From Geodermatophilus telluris (GTDB taxonomy: Bacteria; Actinomycetota; Actinomycetes; Mycobacteriales; Geodermatophilaceae): a DNA stretch of 64,000 nucleotides. Location: assembly GCF_900102745.1 (NCBI RefSeq), contig NZ_FMZF01000002.1:744001-808000 (forward strand), in the 5' to 3' direction. Position numbers and translations under genes: made by a program. Shown here one piece after another: positions 34,151 to 42,052 of this stretch. A model generated the notes under the pieces. The model was given only the letters and a program-made list of their open reading frames with translations, did not search any database and was not told the DNA's origin. Position 1 is the stretch's first letter. Each line of letters begins with the position of its first letter.

Positions 34151-34759
34151 GTGGCAGGACCGACCAGGGGCTTCCTCGGACGCCGGCGGGAGCGCGACCC
34201 GCGGCTGCCCCCCGGCCAGTACGACGTCGGCAGCGACTGGCCGGTGCTCACCGCCGAGCCCACCCCGCGCATCGCGCCGGAGACCTGGAGCATCAGCGTC
34301 GACGGCCGGGTCGAGAACCCGACGAGCTGGACCTGGGACGACGTGCACCGGCTGCCGCCCTCGGAGTACCGCGGCGACATCCACTGCGTGACGACCTGGT
34401 CGAAGTTCGACACGCACTTCGCCGGCGTCAGCGTCGACACCCTGCTCGAGGCCGCCCGGCCCACCGCCGACGCGCACTTCGTCATGGCGACGTCGAAGAC
34501 CGGCTACACGACGAACCTGCCGCTGGAGGACGTCACCGGCGGGAAGGCGTGGGTCGTCTGGGAGTTCGGCGGGCAGCCGCTGCCGGTCGAGCACGGCGGC
34601 CCGGTGCGGCTGCTCGTCCCGCACCTCTACTTCTGGAAGAGCGCCAAGTGGGTCACCCGGCTGACCCTGCTGCAGCGCGACCAGCAGGGCTTCTGGGAGC
34701 AGAACGGCTACCACGACCGCGGCGACCCGTGGCGCGAGCAGCGCTACCAGGGTGACTGA
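34151..34759 (+). CDS. Sulfite-oxidase-like molybdopterin protein
   Basis: 202 residues from the GTG at 34151 (GGAGGAGGA upstream). Single oxidoreductase molybdopterin domain: ETWSISVDGRVENPTSWTWDDVHRLP, the molybdenum-ligand Cys in DIHCVTTWSKFDTHFAGV, then LPVEHGGPVRLLVPHLYFWKSAKWVTRLTLL. No twin-arginine signal is seen, so it is likely cytoplasmic, like YuiH-type members. The natural substrate is unknown. It overlaps the next gene by 8 bases, pairing a molybdenum oxidase with a flavin reductase. Confidence 0.9.
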   Translation: MAGPTRGFLGRRRERDPRLPPGQYDVGSDWPVLTAEPTPRIAPETWSISVDGRVENPTSWTWDDVHRLPPSEYRGDIHCVTTWSKFDTHFAGVSVDTLLEAARPTADAHFVMATSKTGYTTNLPLEDVTGGKAWVVWEFGGQPLPVEHGGPVRLLVPHLYFWKSAKWVTRLTLLQRDQQGFWEQNGYHDRGDPWREQRYQGD

Positions 34760-35501
34760 GCCGGCCGCCGCGCCGGCCGGGATGGGCCCCCGCCGGCTGC
34801 GGGCCCCGGCCGGCGGCTGGCGGACGGCGACGGTGCGCGAGGTCGACCGGCCGACGCCGCGCACCGTCCGGCTGCGGCTGGAGGTGCCCGACCGGGTCAC
34901 CCACCTCGCCGGGCAGCACTACGTCGTCCGGCTGACCGCCGAGGACGGCTACCGCGCCCAGCGCTCGTACTCGCTGGCCTCCGCACCCGCTGACCCGCTC
35001 GTCGAGCTGCTGGTCGAGCGGCTCGAGGACGGCGAGGTGTCGGGCTACCTCGCCGAGGTGGTCGAGCCCGGCGACGTGCTGGAGGTCCGCGGCCCGATCG
35101 GCGGCTGGTTCGTCTGGGAGGGCGACGAGCCGGCGCTGCTGGTCGGCGGCGGCACGGGCGTCGTGCCGTTCGTGTCGATGCTGCGCACCGCCCGGGAGCT
35201 CGGCCGCACCCACCTCCTGCGGGTCGCCGTCTCCACGCGCACGCTCGCCGAGCTGCCCTACGCCGACGAGCTGCGGGAGGCCGGCGCGCTGGTGGTCACC
35301 ACCCGGGAGGCCTCCGGCATCCGCCCGGCCGGCCGGCTCACCGCGCCCGACCTCGTGCCGCTGTGGGAGCCCGGGCAGACCGCGTACGTGTGCGGCTCGG
35401 CGTCGTTCGCCGAGGCGGCCAGCCAGCTGCTCGTCGGCATGGGCGTGCCGGCCGCCGACGTCCGGGTGGAGCGCTTCGGTCCCAGCGGCACGTCCGGCTG
35501 A
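34752..35501 (+). CDS. Ferredoxin-NADP reductase-like flavoprotein
   Basis: 249 residues. FAD-binding barrel with HYVVRLTAEDGYRAQRSYSLASAP (R-x-Y-S motif) and a nucleotide-binding domain with PALLVGGGTGVVPFVSMLRTARE and YVCGSASFAEAASQLLVGMGV. There is no 2Fe-2S domain. The 8-base overlap with the molybdopterin gene suggests it passes electrons between NAD(P)H and that protein, analogous in logic to MsrPQ but with a soluble flavoprotein. GTG 34752. Confidence 0.9.
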   Translation: MTEPAAAPAGMGPRRLRAPAGGWRTATVREVDRPTPRTVRLRLEVPDRVTHLAGQHYVVRLTAEDGYRAQRSYSLASAPADPLVELLVERLEDGEVSGYLAEVVEPGDVLEVRGPIGGWFVWEGDEPALLVGGGTGVVPFVSMLRTARELGRTHLLRVAVSTRTLAELPYADELREAGALVVTTREASGIRPAGRLTAPDLVPLWEPGQTAYVCGSASFAEAASQLLVGMGVPAADVRVERFGPSGTSG

Positions 35502-35549
35502 CCGGCACCCGGGCGGTCGGGAACCCGCGTCGCGGACGATGATCGGGGC

Positions 35550-36080
35550 ATGACGTCCGCCGTGCCGTCCGCCGTGGTCACCGCCGTCGACACCGTCGAC
35601 GCGCGCCTGCGCCGCGAGCTGCTGGCCTGCTGGACCGAGGTCACGAACGCCGGCGGCGCGGTCGGGTTCGTCCCGCCGGTCACCGAGGACGACGTCGCCC
35701 CGGTGCTCGACGCGCTGCTGGACCGGGTGCGCCAGGGCCGCGAGCGGCTGGTCGTGCTCACCGAGGACGGCGCGCTCGCCGGCTGGGCCGTGCTGTCGCT
35801 GTCGCTCTCCCCGCTGCGCCGGCACTGGGCCACGGTGCTGCGGGTGCAGGTGCACCCGCACCGGCAGGGCCGCGGGCTGGGCCGGGTGCTGCTGTCCGGC
35901 GTCCACGCCGTCGCCCGGGACAGCGGCCTGGAGATGCTGCACCTGACCGTGCGCGAGGGCTACGGCCTGGAGCGGTTCTACGCGCAGTGGGGCTACCGCG
36001 AGTTCGGCCGGATGCCCGGCGCGATCCGGCTGGGCCCCGGCGACGACCGGGAGGAGCTCCACCTCTACGTCCGGCTGTGA
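35550..36080 (+). CDS. GNAT family N-acetyltransferase
   Basis: 176 residues. The acetyl-CoA binding motif A is VLRVQVHPHRQGRGLGRVLLSGVHAVARDSG (Q/R-x-x-G-x-G), followed by LHLTVREGYGLERFYAQWGYREFGRMPGAIRLG, a common end for amine or phosphinothricin-type acetyltransferases. The N-terminal helix set DARLRRELLACWTEVTNAGGAVGFVPPVTEDDVAPVLDALLDRV is typical of actinobacterial members. Substrate unknown. ATG 35550. Convergent with the CrtA-like gene 12 bases away. Confidence 0.9.
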   Translation: MTSAVPSAVVTAVDTVDARLRRELLACWTEVTNAGGAVGFVPPVTEDDVAPVLDALLDRVRQGRERLVVLTEDGALAGWAVLSLSLSPLRRHWATVLRVQVHPHRQGRGLGRVLLSGVHAVARDSGLEMLHLTVREGYGLERFYAQWGYREFGRMPGAIRLGPGDDREELHLYVRL

Positions 36081-36092
36081 CCGGCCGGCGAC

Positions 36093-36800
36093 TCAGCCGG
36101 CCGCGGGGTCCAGCCCGTCGAGCGTCCCCCGCGAGGACAGCACCGCCAGGCGGGCGAACAGCTCCTCGGCGTACCAGCCCTCCCGCGCGGTCCGCTCGAC
36201 CACCGCGGCGTGCGGCGCCCGGTCGTAGGCGAAGGCGTTGAGCGCCGCGGCCGAGTCCCAGACGCTGAACGTGCCCTGCAGGCCCAGTGGCGCCTCGCCG
36301 ATCCCCACGGCCACCCGCAGCCCCGGTGCGGCGTGCAGGTCGGCCGACACCGGTGGCACCGCCGACCAGAACCGGGCCGCCCGGCGCAGCACCAGCCGGG
36401 CGCGGGTGACCGCGGCGACCGGCCCGTCCCAGCGCTGCGGCCGCGGGGAGCCGAAGGGCTCGCGGCCCGACCACCGGCCGCGCGTGGCCAGCGGGCGCAA
36501 CCGCACCGACCACTCCTCGTCGGCGATGCGGCGCCAGCTCGCGGCCACCGGCCCGTCGTCGAGGGCGTCGGCGGCCGCCGCGTCGTCCCACACCGCCAGC
36601 AGGCCCCACCGGCGGGGGTCGGCGTCGCGGACGGTGAAGGTGCGCCCGTCGCCGGTGCCGAGCAGCTTGGCGAAGCGCAGCCCCGGCGTCCGGGCCAGCG
36701 CCGGGCGGACCGACGCCATCCGCAGCACCGCCCGCGGCACCGCCCGGCCGGGCACGCCCCACAGGTGGACGGTCACGAGGCCGGGGCCGGGTGGGGACAC
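36093..36800 (-). CDS. Spheroidene-monooxygenase (CrtA)-like protein
   Basis: 235 residues. The pattern VPGRAVPRAVLRMASVRPALARTPGLRFAKLLGTGDGRTFTVRDADPRRWGLLAVWDD, the repeated FWSAVPPVSADLHAAPGLRVAVGIGEAPLGLQGTFSVWDSAAALNAFAY, and HAAVVERTAREGWYAEELFARLAV follow the CrtA carotenoid monooxygenase family of haem proteins. No carotenoid genes lie nearby, so the substrate is open. GTG 36800 lies 7 bases after a TACCCT -10 box, so it is a leaderless start. Divergent from the formate/nitrite transporter, with overlapping promoter elements. Confidence 0.78.
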   Translation of the reverse strand: MSPPGPGLVTVHLWGVPGRAVPRAVLRMASVRPALARTPGLRFAKLLGTGDGRTFTVRDADPRRWGLLAVWDDAAAADALDDGPVAASWRRIADEEWSVRLRPLATRGRWSGREPFGSPRPQRWDGPVAAVTRARLVLRRAARFWSAVPPVSADLHAAPGLRVAVGIGEAPLGLQGTFSVWDSAAALNAFAYDRAPHAAVVERTAREGWYAEELFARLAVLSSRGTLDGLDPAAG

Positions 36801-36807
36801 GCCGCCG

Positions 36808-36817
36808 AGGGTAGGTG
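36808..36817. promoter_or_regulatory. Overlapping divergent -10 boxes
   Basis: TACCCT on the minus strand (36813-36808) and TAGGTG on the plus strand (36812-36817) share the TA step. Each lies 6-7 bases before a GTG start (36800 and 36824). Polymerase binding to one would exclude the other. Confidence 0.45.
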
Positions 36818-36823
36818 TCGCCG

Positions 36824-37645
36824 GTGACCGACCAGCGCCGCGTCCAGCTCGGCGACACCGACGCCCCCGCCGAGGACGAGGTCGTCGAGGCCTTCGACCG
36901 GGTGGTCGGCCAGGGCGCCCAGCGGCTGCACCGCACCTGGCGGGAGGTGCTCACCACCGGGCTGGCCGGCGGGCTGGAGGTGTCCGTCGGGGTGCTCGCG
37001 CTGGTCGCGGTCTACGCCGAGACCGGCAGCCACCTGCTGGCCGGGCTGGCCTTCTCCGTCGGCTTCGTCGCCCTCCTGCTGGCGCGCAGCGAGCTGTTCA
37101 CCGAGGGCTTCCTGCTCCCGGTCACCGCCGTGGTGGCCGGCCGGGCGAGCTGGGCGCAGCTGGCGAAGCTGTGGTCGGGCACGCTGGTGGCCAACCTGGT
37201 CGGCGGCTGGGTGTTCCTGTGGATCGTCGCGCACGCGTTCCCGGAGCTCGCGCCCACGATGGTCGAGTCGGCCGCGCACTTCGTCGAGTCACCGCTGGAC
37301 CTGCGCGCGGTCTGCCTGGCCTTCCTCGGCGGCGTCGTCATCACGCTGATGACCCGGATGCAGAACGGCACGGAGGCCGACGGCGCCAAGATCGTGGCCG
37401 CCGTCGCCGGGGCGTTCGTGCTGGCCGGGCTGCAGCTGTTCCACTCGGTGCTGGACTCTCTGCTCGTCTTCGGCGCGATCCACACCGGCACCGCGCCGTT
37501 CGGCTACGGCGAGTGGCTGGCCTGGTTCTGGTACACCGTGCTGCTCAACATGGCCGGCGGGCTGCTGGTGGTCACCCTGCTGCGCCTGGTGCGCAGCAAG
37601 GAGCTCATCGAGCGGGAGCGCGCGGCCGCCGCCGACGAGGGGTGA
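36824..37645 (+). CDS. Formate/nitrite transporter family protein
   Basis: 273 residues. FNT channel fold with six helices: EVLTTGLAGGLEVSVGVLALVAVY, LLAGLAFSVGFVALLLARSELFTEGFLLPVTAVVAG (LFTE signature), LAKLWSGTLVANLVGGWVFLWIV, and so on. It conducts monovalent anions such as formate, nitrite or hydrosulfide as a pentamer. The acidic N-terminus (DTDAPAEDEVVEAFDRVV) is typical. Start: GTG 36824 is 6 bases after a TAGGTG box; GTG 36815 would overlap it. The stop is followed 12 bases later by a convergent gene. Confidence 0.93.
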   Translation: MTDQRRVQLGDTDAPAEDEVVEAFDRVVGQGAQRLHRTWREVLTTGLAGGLEVSVGVLALVAVYAETGSHLLAGLAFSVGFVALLLARSELFTEGFLLPVTAVVAGRASWAQLAKLWSGTLVANLVGGWVFLWIVAHAFPELAPTMVESAAHFVESPLDLRAVCLAFLGGVVITLMTRMQNGTEADGAKIVAAVAGAFVLAGLQLFHSVLDSLLVFGAIHTGTAPFGYGEWLAWFWYTVLLNMAGGLLVVTLLRLVRSKELIERERAAAADEG

Positions 37646-37657
37646 GCGCCGCGACGT

Positions 37658-38797
37658 CTAGCGGGGACCGAAGGCGACCGCCCGGAACGCGTCGAAGACC
37701 GCGGGTGGCACGGGCGAGGACCACGCCTGGTTGGTGAGCAGCACCGCGGTGGTGCCGGTGACCGGGTCGGTCCACCAGGTGCTGCCCAGGCCGCCGTCCC
37801 AGCCGAAGGACCCGGCGTGCCGGCCGCCGGGCTCGTCGGTGCGCCGGACGCCCAGGCCCAGCCCCCAGCCGCCACCCTCGTCGTCGACCGGGCCGGCCTG
37901 CTCGGTGAGCGCCGCCCGCACGGTGTCCGCGCCGAGCACCGGGGCGCCGCCGGCCAGCAGCGCCCGGGCCAGGGCGGTGAGGTCGTCGACGGTGGACACC
38001 AGCCCGTCCCCGCCGTCGGGGAAGGGCGGCGGGGACGCCCACTGACCGTCGGCCGGGTCGTACAGCTCCCGCCGTCCGGCGTCGTCCGGGGACGTCCAGT
38101 GCGGGCCGAGGCGGTCCCGGGCGTGCGCCGGCACGCCGAAGCCGGTGTCGTGCATCCCCAGCGGCCCGAGCACCCGCTCGGCGAGCACCCCGGGCAGCGG
38201 CCGGCCGGCCGCGCGGGCCACCAGGACGCCGAGCACGCTCGCGCCCACGTGGTAGAGCCAGCGCTCACCGGGCTGGTGTGCCAGCGGGACCGACGCCACC
38301 CGGCGCAGCCACTCGTCGGGCGGGGGAGCGGCCTGCGGCTGGGGCGGTCCGGCCGGGAGCCCGGCGGCGCCCAGCGCGGCGAGGGTCGGCGTCGGCCAGG
38401 GGGCGGTGAAGTCGATGCCCAGGCCGAGACGGGACGTGAACACGTCGCGGACGGTGATCGGCCGCCGGGCGGGCACCGTGCCGGCGTCCGGGTCGGCGGG
38501 GTCGACGAGGACCTGCCGGTCGGCCAGTTCCGGCAGCAGCCGGTCCACCGGCTCGTCGAGGCCGAGGGTGCCGTCCTCGACCAGCGTGAGCGCGGCGACC
38601 GCGACCACCGGCTTGGTCACCGAGGCGATGCGGAACACCGCGTCCGGCGGGAGCGTGTCGTGCCCGCCGGGGGAGTGCGCGCCGGCCGCGCCCCGGGCCA
38701 CCTCCCCGTCGCGCTCCACCCGCCAGGCCGCACCGGGCACCGCGCCCGCGGCCACCGCCCGGCCCACCACGCGCTCGACGTCCCGTGCCAGTCCCAT
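37658..38797 (-). CDS. Beta-lactamase-family serine hydrolase
   Basis: 379 residues from ATG 38797 (390 from ATG 38830). The serine nucleophile motif S-V-T-K is in AVFRIASVTKPVVAVAALTLVEDG, the Tyr motif is YHVGASVLGVLVARAAGRPL (Y-x-x-G type), and the third motif is HAGSFGWDGGLGSTWWTDP. There is no signal peptide. Class C-like esterases/peptidases (EstB, DD-peptidase-like) fit best; beta-lactam resistance should not be assumed. Divergent from the DUF1801 gene. Confidence 0.9.
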   Translation of the reverse strand: MGLARDVERVVGRAVAAGAVPGAAWRVERDGEVARGAAGAHSPGGHDTLPPDAVFRIASVTKPVVAVAALTLVEDGTLGLDEPVDRLLPELADRQVLVDPADPDAGTVPARRPITVRDVFTSRLGLGIDFTAPWPTPTLAALGAAGLPAGPPQPQAAPPPDEWLRRVASVPLAHQPGERWLYHVGASVLGVLVARAAGRPLPGVLAERVLGPLGMHDTGFGVPAHARDRLGPHWTSPDDAGRRELYDPADGQWASPPPFPDGGDGLVSTVDDLTALARALLAGGAPVLGADTVRAALTEQAGPVDDEGGGWGLGLGVRRTDEPGGRHAGSFGWDGGLGSTWWTDPVTGTTAVLLTNQAWSSPVPPAVFDAFRAVAFGPR

Positions 38798-38850
38798 GCC
38801 GGGGTGACCGCAGCCGGGACGGGGACTCATCGGTGCGGCACCATCCGGGG

Positions 38851-39207
38851 GTGACCGCGCCCGGCACCGTCGAGGAGTACCTGACCGCGCTGCCCCCGGA
38901 GGCGCGGGCGGTGCTGGACCGGGTCCGCGCCGCCGTCCTGCGCGGGATGCCGGGCGCGACCGAGACCATCCGGTACGGCATGCCCGCCGCGATGGTGGGC
39001 ACCCGGTACGGCCTGCACTACGCCGCCTGGAAGCGGCACGCCGCGCTCTACCCCGTGCCGGTCCTCGACGACGGGCTCGAGGCCGAGGTGGCGCCGCTGC
39101 GCTCCGGGAAGGACGCGGTGCACCTGCGCTACGGCCGCCCGGTGCCCGAGGACCTGGTGGAGCGGATCGCCTCGGCGGTGGCCGCCCGCCGCAGCGAGGA
39201 CAGGTAG
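38851..39207 (+). CDS. DUF1801 (YdhG-like) protein
   Basis: 118 residues: TVEEYLTALPPEARAVLDRVRAAVLRGMPGATETIRYGMPAAM, then LHYAAWKRHAALYPVPV, a strand-helix fold of the DUF1801/YdhG family of unknown function, related to frataxin-fold proteins. The GTG at 38851 follows a weak CACCAT box by 6 bases, so it may be leaderless. Its last 79 bases overlap the 3' end of the convergent DUF1990 gene, so the two share coding DNA on opposite strands. Confidence 0.85.
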   Translation: MTAPGTVEEYLTALPPEARAVLDRVRAAVLRGMPGATETIRYGMPAAMVGTRYGLHYAAWKRHAALYPVPVLDDGLEAEVAPLRSGKDAVHLRYGRPVPEDLVERIASAVAARRSEDR

Positions 39208-39716
39208 CGCCGGGTGGCCAGCCCCTGCACGAAGCGGCTCACCGGCGGCACCGCGCGGGCCGCCGGGGTGGCCAGCCGGGAGAACACCCGGATGGTGACG
39301 ACGACGTCGCCGTCCCCGGTCAGCCGCACGGTGAACCGCTCCTCGCCGCTCTCCGGGTGGCCGGGCAGCGTGCCGTAGGCGAAGCCGCGCTCGTCGCCGG
39401 TGGTCTGCGCCCACACCACCCGGCACGGGATGTCGTAGCCCGGCCGCGGCAGCCCCGCCGTCAGGACGACGACGGTGCCCACCTCCGCCGGTGACCCGGT
39501 CGCGCGCACCCGAAGGCCCACGCTGCGCTGCGGCGTCCAGTCGAACACCGCCGCGGCCACCCGCTCGAACACCTCCCGCCCGGTGCCGACGACCTCGGTC
39601 CACTCCCCGTGGAGGTAGCCCGCTGGCATGTCCGGGGAGCCGGTGGCGCCGACCTCGGCGTAGGTGAGCGGCGCGTCGCGCAGGCCCTCGGGCGACGCGG
39701 CCCGGAACAGGCCCAT
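39129..39716 (-). CDS. DUF1990 family protein
   Basis: 195 residues. PLTYAEVGATGSPDMPAGYLHGEWTEVVGTGREVFERVAAAVFDWTPQRSVGLRVRATG, GLPRPGYDIPCRVVWAQTTGDERGFAYGTLPGHPESGEERFTVRL and VTIRVFSRLATPAARAVPPVSRFVQGLATRRYLSSL match the DUF1990 family, whose fold is SRPBCC-like and whose function is unknown. ATG 39716 is taken because MGLFRAASP begins the conserved part. Tail-to-tail overlap with DUF1801 over 39129-39207. Confidence 0.85.
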   Translation of the reverse strand: MGLFRAASPEGLRDAPLTYAEVGATGSPDMPAGYLHGEWTEVVGTGREVFERVAAAVFDWTPQRSVGLRVRATGSPAEVGTVVVLTAGLPRPGYDIPCRVVWAQTTGDERGFAYGTLPGHPESGEERFTVRLTGDGDVVVTIRVFSRLATPAARAVPPVSRFVQGLATRRYLSSLRRAATAEAIRSTRSSGTGRP

Positions 39717-39752
39717 GCCCCCAGTGTGGACCGGCGTAGGTTGACCGGCACT

Positions 39753-40607
39753 GTGCTGCCCGCCGTCACCGCCACCCGCTACGTCACCCCGCTGCGCGAG
39801 GGTGGCTCGCTGCCCGGGCTCATGGAGGCCGACGACCTGGGCACCTACGTGGTCAAGTGGCGCGCCGCCGGGCAGGGCGTGCGGGTGCTCGTCGCCGAGG
39901 TCGTCTGCGGGGAGCTGGCCCGCGCGCTGGCCCTGCCGGTGCCCGCGCTGGTCACCGTCGACGTCGCCCCGCAGCTGGCGGTGGGGGAGCCCGACCCCGA
40001 GGTGCAGGAGCTGCTGCAGCGCTCCGCCGGGGTCAACCTCGGGCTGGACTACCTGCCCGGCGCGCTGGACTTCGAGGCCGGCGTCGGCGAGGTCGACGCC
40101 GAGCTGGCCGGCCGCGTGCTGTGGTTCGACGCGCTGGTGGGCAACGTCGACCGCTCCTGGCGCAACCCGAACATGCTGTTCTGGCACGGCCGGCTGCAGC
40201 TCATCGACCACGGCGCCGCGCTGACCTTCCACCACCACTGGCCCGGCGCGCAGGCCGCCGTCGCCCGGCCCTACGACGCCGCGCAGCACGCGCTGCTCGA
40301 GTGCGGGCCCGACGTGCGCGCCGCCGACGCCGCCCTCGCCGGGAAGGTCACGCGCGCGCTGCTCGACGGGGTGCTGGCCCAGGTGCCCGACGCGTGGCTC
40401 GAGGGCCCCACCCCGGAGGAGTCCCCCGACGACGTCCGCGCCCGCTACGCCGACCAGTTGCTGGCGCGGCTCGACGCCCGCGGCGCGTGGCTCCCCTCCC
40501 TGCTGGCCGCGGCGGCCGCGGGTGGGTCCCGGCGCCGGGCGCCGCGCGGGGAGAACCGCCCCGCCTGGCTCGGCCCGCCGCCCCCGCCGGGGGTGCGCCA
40601 GCGGTGA
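39753..40607 (+). CDS. HipA-like kinase family protein
   Basis: 284 residues. The compact HipA-type pattern is YVVKWRAAGQGVRVLVAEVVCGELARALALPVPALVTVDV, then LWFDALVGNVDRSWRNPNMLFWHGRLQLIDHGAALTF, where N-x-D-R...N supplies the catalytic Asp and metal Asn and L-I-D-H is the DFG-like step. It lacks the N-terminal HipA-N1 domain of the toxin HipA. GTG 39753 lies 10 bases after TAGGTT (39737-39742). The stop overlaps the DUF3037 start as GTGA; this pair recurs in bacteria but its role is not described. Confidence 0.85.
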   Translation: MLPAVTATRYVTPLREGGSLPGLMEADDLGTYVVKWRAAGQGVRVLVAEVVCGELARALALPVPALVTVDVAPQLAVGEPDPEVQELLQRSAGVNLGLDYLPGALDFEAGVGEVDAELAGRVLWFDALVGNVDRSWRNPNMLFWHGRLQLIDHGAALTFHHHWPGAQAAVARPYDAAQHALLECGPDVRAADAALAGKVTRALLDGVLAQVPDAWLEGPTPEESPDDVRARYADQLLARLDARGAWLPSLLAAAAAGGSRRRAPRGENRPAWLGPPPPPGVRQR

Positions 40608-40996
40608 GCCGGGAGACCTTCGAGTACGCCGTGCTGCGGGTGGTGCCGCGGGTGGAGCGGGGTGAGGTGCTCAACGCCGGCGTGCTCGTCTACTGCCGCC
40701 AGCGCGACTACCTGGGCAGCCGGGTGCACCTCGACGCCGACCGGCTGCGCGCGCTGGACCCGACGGCCGACGCCGAGGCGATCGGCCGGGCGCTGCAGGC
40801 CGCCGCCGACGTCTGCGCGGCCGACCCCGCCGCGGGGGCCGCCGGCCGCGAGGCGCTGGGCTCGCGGTTCCGCTGGCTGACCGCGCCGCGCAGCACGGTG
40901 GTGCAGCCCGGCCCGGTGCACACCGGCCTCACCGAGGACCCCGACGCCGAGGCCGACCGGCTGCTGCGGCTGCTCGTGCTGCCGGTCGAGGAGTAG
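40604..40996 (+). CDS. DUF3037 protein, partner of the HipA-like kinase
   Basis: 130 residues: ETFEYAVLRVVPRVERGEVLNAGVLVYCRQRDYLGSRVHLDADRLRALDPTADAEAIGRALQAA, then SRFRWLTAPRSTVVQPGPVHTGLTEDPDAEADRLLRLLV. This is the DUF3037 family; the T-A-P-R-S-T-x-x-Q-P segment is its conserved core. The GTGA overlap with the HipA-like gene indicates translational coupling and a shared task, for example as regulator or substrate of the kinase. Confidence 0.88.
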   Translation: MSRETFEYAVLRVVPRVERGEVLNAGVLVYCRQRDYLGSRVHLDADRLRALDPTADAEAIGRALQAAADVCAADPAAGAAGREALGSRFRWLTAPRSTVVQPGPVHTGLTEDPDAEADRLLRLLVLPVEE

Positions 40997-41000
40997 CCGC

Positions 41001-41291
41001 TCAGGGCAGCAGCGCGTCGATCCGGCGGGCGAGGTCCAGGTCGAGCTCGCTCACCCCGCCGGCGGAGTGGCTGACCAGCGTCAGGTGCAGGGTGCGCCAG
41101 CGCAGGTCGACGTCGGGGTGGTGGTCCACCGCCTCGGCGGCGAAGCCGATCCGCACGACCGCGGCCACGGCGTCGGCGAAGGAGGGCAGCTCCACGCTGC
41201 GCCGCAGCCCGTCGGCGTCGCCGGACCACCCCGGCAGCTCCCGCAGGGCGGCGGCGACGGCGTCGGGGGACAGGCGCGGGGGTCTGGGCAC
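41001..41291 (-). CDS. Pterin-4a-carbinolamine dehydratase
   Basis: 96 residues. LRELPGWSGDADGLRRSVELPSFADAVAAVVRIGFAAEAVDHHPDVDLRWRTLHLTLVSHSAGGVSELDLDLARRID carries the family pattern [EK]-x-x-x-HHP-D and T/S-H-x-x-G-G-V. It dehydrates 4a-hydroxy-tetrahydrobiopterin; in bacteria without aromatic hydroxylases its role may differ. The GTG at 41291 lies 6 bases after a CAGGAT box, so it is leaderless. It ends 4 bases from the convergent DUF3037 gene. Confidence 0.93.
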   Translation of the reverse strand: MPRPPRLSPDAVAAALRELPGWSGDADGLRRSVELPSFADAVAAVVRIGFAAEAVDHHPDVDLRWRTLHLTLVSHSAGGVSELDLDLARRIDALLP

Positions 41292-41304
41292 GGCGCCATC
41301 CTGC

Positions 41305-41344
41305 CGTGCTGGAACGGCCTCGGCCCCTGGGACGAGGTCCTTCA
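41305..41344. repeat. Short copy of an intergenic repeat (CGTGCTGGAACGGCC type)
   Basis: CGTGCTGGAACGGCC at 41305-41319 is identical to 46529-46543, and both copies end near a TCCTTC sequence. This copy looks shortened in the middle and runs into the end of cysH. Confidence 0.6.
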
Positions 41345-42052
41345 GAGGTGCAGGCCGCACTCCGTCTTGCCGCGACCGGCCCAGCGCCCCGCGCGCGGGT
41401 CCTCACCCGGGGCCACCGGGCGGGTGCACGGCGCGCAGCCGATCGAGGCGTAGCCGATCTCCTGCAGCGGGTTGACCGGCACCTGGTGCTCGGCGACGTA
41501 GGCGTCGACGTGCTCCTGCGTCCAGGCGGCCAGCGGGTTGACCTTGACCATGCCCCGCTTGGCGTCCCAGTCGACGACCCTGGTGCCGGCGCGGGTGGGG
41601 GCCTCGTCGCGGCGCACGCCCGAGCCCCAGGCCGCGTACCCGGCCAGCGCCCGTGCCAGCGGCTGCACCTTGCGCAGCGAGCAGCAGAGGTCGGGGTCGC
41701 GCTGGTGCAGCTCGGGCCCGTGCTCGGCGTCCTGCTCGGCCACCGTCTGCGGCGGCGTCACGTTCACCAGGGTGATCGGCACGACCCCGCTGACCCAGTC
41801 GCGGGTGCCGATCGTCTCGGCGAAGTGGTAGCCGGTGTCGAGGAAGACCACGTGCACCCCGGGGACCGCCCGGGAGGCCAGGTGCGCGAGCAGCCCGTCG
41901 GCCATGGACGACGTGATCGCGAAGTCGTCGCCGAAGGTCTCCCCGGCCCACCGCAGGACCGCCAGCGCCTGCTCGACGGGGTCGGCGATGCCCTCGAAGC
42001 GGGCGTCGGCCGCCGCTGCCAGCTCCGGCGTGGGCCGGACCGCCGTCGTCAT
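41342..42052 (-). CDS. cysH: Adenylyl-sulfate (APS) reductase
   Basis: 236 residues. Reduces activated sulfate to sulfite with thioredoxin. It has both Cys pairs of 4Fe-4S-containing APS reductases, CC in DPDLCCSLRKVQPL and C-x-x-C in ASIGCAPCTRPV, plus the catalytic C-terminal ECGLHL; PAPS reductases lack the paired Cys. SMADGLLAHL and FLDTGYHFAET are the nucleotide-binding parts. ATG 42052 overlaps the stop of the zinc-ribbon gene (ATGA). Last gene of the sir unit. Confidence 0.95.
   Translation of the reverse strand: MTTAVRPTPELAAAADARFEGIADPVEQALAVLRWAGETFGDDFAITSSMADGLLAHLASRAVPGVHVVFLDTGYHFAETIGTRDWVSGVVPITLVNVTPPQTVAEQDAEHGPELHQRDPDLCCSLRKVQPLARALAGYAAWGSGVRRDEAPTRAGTRVVDWDAKRGMVKVNPLAAWTQEHVDAYVAEHQVPVNPLQEIGYASIGCAPCTRPVAPGEDPRAGRWAGRGKTECGLHL

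Noticed and set aside
37658-38797. Beta-lactam resistance gene
   Set aside because: The beta-lactamase fold is shared by esterases and peptidases; there is no signal peptide and the third motif is HAG rather than KTG.
39753-40607. HipA toxin of a classical HipBA module
   Set aside because: No hipB-like helix-turn-helix gene upstream and the N-terminal HipA domain is missing.
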